This document shows positions 32,504-32,603 of a DNA stretch of 32,603 bases, piece after piece. Both the position numbers and the translations under genes were made by a program. Positions within the stretch are counted from its first letter, which is position 1; each line of letters begins with the position of its first letter. This stretch comes from Oceanobacillus saliphilus (GTDB taxonomy: Bacteria; Bacillota; Bacilli; Bacillales; Amphibacillaceae), in NCBI RefSeq assembly GCF_023522835.1, contig NZ_JALCZU010000007.1, positions 209,301 through 241,903 of the forward strand, written 5' to 3'. Under the pieces are notes generated by a model, which saw only the letters and a list, made by a program, of their open reading frames with translations, was not told where the DNA came from and did not search any database.

Positions 32504-32603
32504 AGCCTGGCGGCGTCCTACTCTTGCAGGGGCAAAGCCCCAACTACCATCGGCGCTGAAGAGCTTAACTTCTGTGTTCGGGATGGGAACAGGTGTGGCC
32601 TCT
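32504..32603 (-). rRNA. 5S ribosomal RNA, partial
   Basis: The minus strand carries the 3' part of 5S rRNA, including CCCGAACACAGAAGTTAAGC, CGCCGATGGTAGTTGGGGC and the 3' end GTAGGACGCCGCCAGGC. About 100 of some 116 nt are inside the window, and the 5' end is cut off by the right edge. With the two tRNAs and terminator it marks the end of an rRNA operon. Confidence 0.93.

Overview
The window looks like a low-GC Gram-positive chromosome from the Bacillaceae, most likely a halotolerant genus of the Oceanobacillus/Virgibacillus type. That genus guess is inference. The support is AT-rich sequence, AGGAGG-type ribosome binding sites, a glmS ribozyme, the sigW-rsiW-cdaA-cdaR-glmM gene order, Zur/Fur/FapR boxes of Bacillus type, a Spo0E-like protein and a BCCT osmolyte transporter. 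Most genes lie on the minus strand.

Positions 1-7330 hold metal and osmolyte transport. The start of a zinc-binding lipoprotein gene sits behind tandem Zur boxes. An iron(III) ABC transporter follows, made of a binding lipoprotein and fused permease in one Fur-box operon and an ATPase in its own Fur-box unit. It is bracketed by two directly repeated ~140 bp intergenic elements. A betaine/choline/carnitine-type transporter then reads rightward. Positions 7368-16718 hold the envelope block: glmS with its self-cleaving ribozyme leader, an S9 peptidase placed between glmM and glmS, glmM, cdaR, cdaA, and rsiW-sigW with an autoregulatory SigW promoter. GlmM and GlmS make amino-sugar precursors, CdaA/CdaR make and control c-di-AMP, and SigW answers envelope stress.

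Positions 16917-22489 start with a 50-residue Spo0E-like gene. A four-gene mevalonate operon follows (HMG-CoA reductase, mevalonate kinase, diphosphomevalonate decarboxylase, phosphomevalonate kinase). Next is a six-tRNA cluster containing a broken tRNA-Thr fragment. Positions 22788-26571 carry fabI with a FapR box, a secreted glycerophosphodiesterase and a second S9 peptidase.

Positions 26585-29008 hold a compact lysis cassette: a LysM amidase and an SPP1-type holin read leftward, and an XRE repressor and an ImmA/IrrE-type metallopeptidase read rightward, sharing a control region with a perfect palindrome and a pentanucleotide repeat. No other phage genes are present. The right end has an alkylguanine-DNA methyltransferase, a large SEC-C/HTH/TPR-like protein, and the end of a ribosomal RNA operon (5S rRNA, tRNA-Asn, tRNA-Thr, terminator). 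REP-like palindromes are scattered through the last 6 kb.
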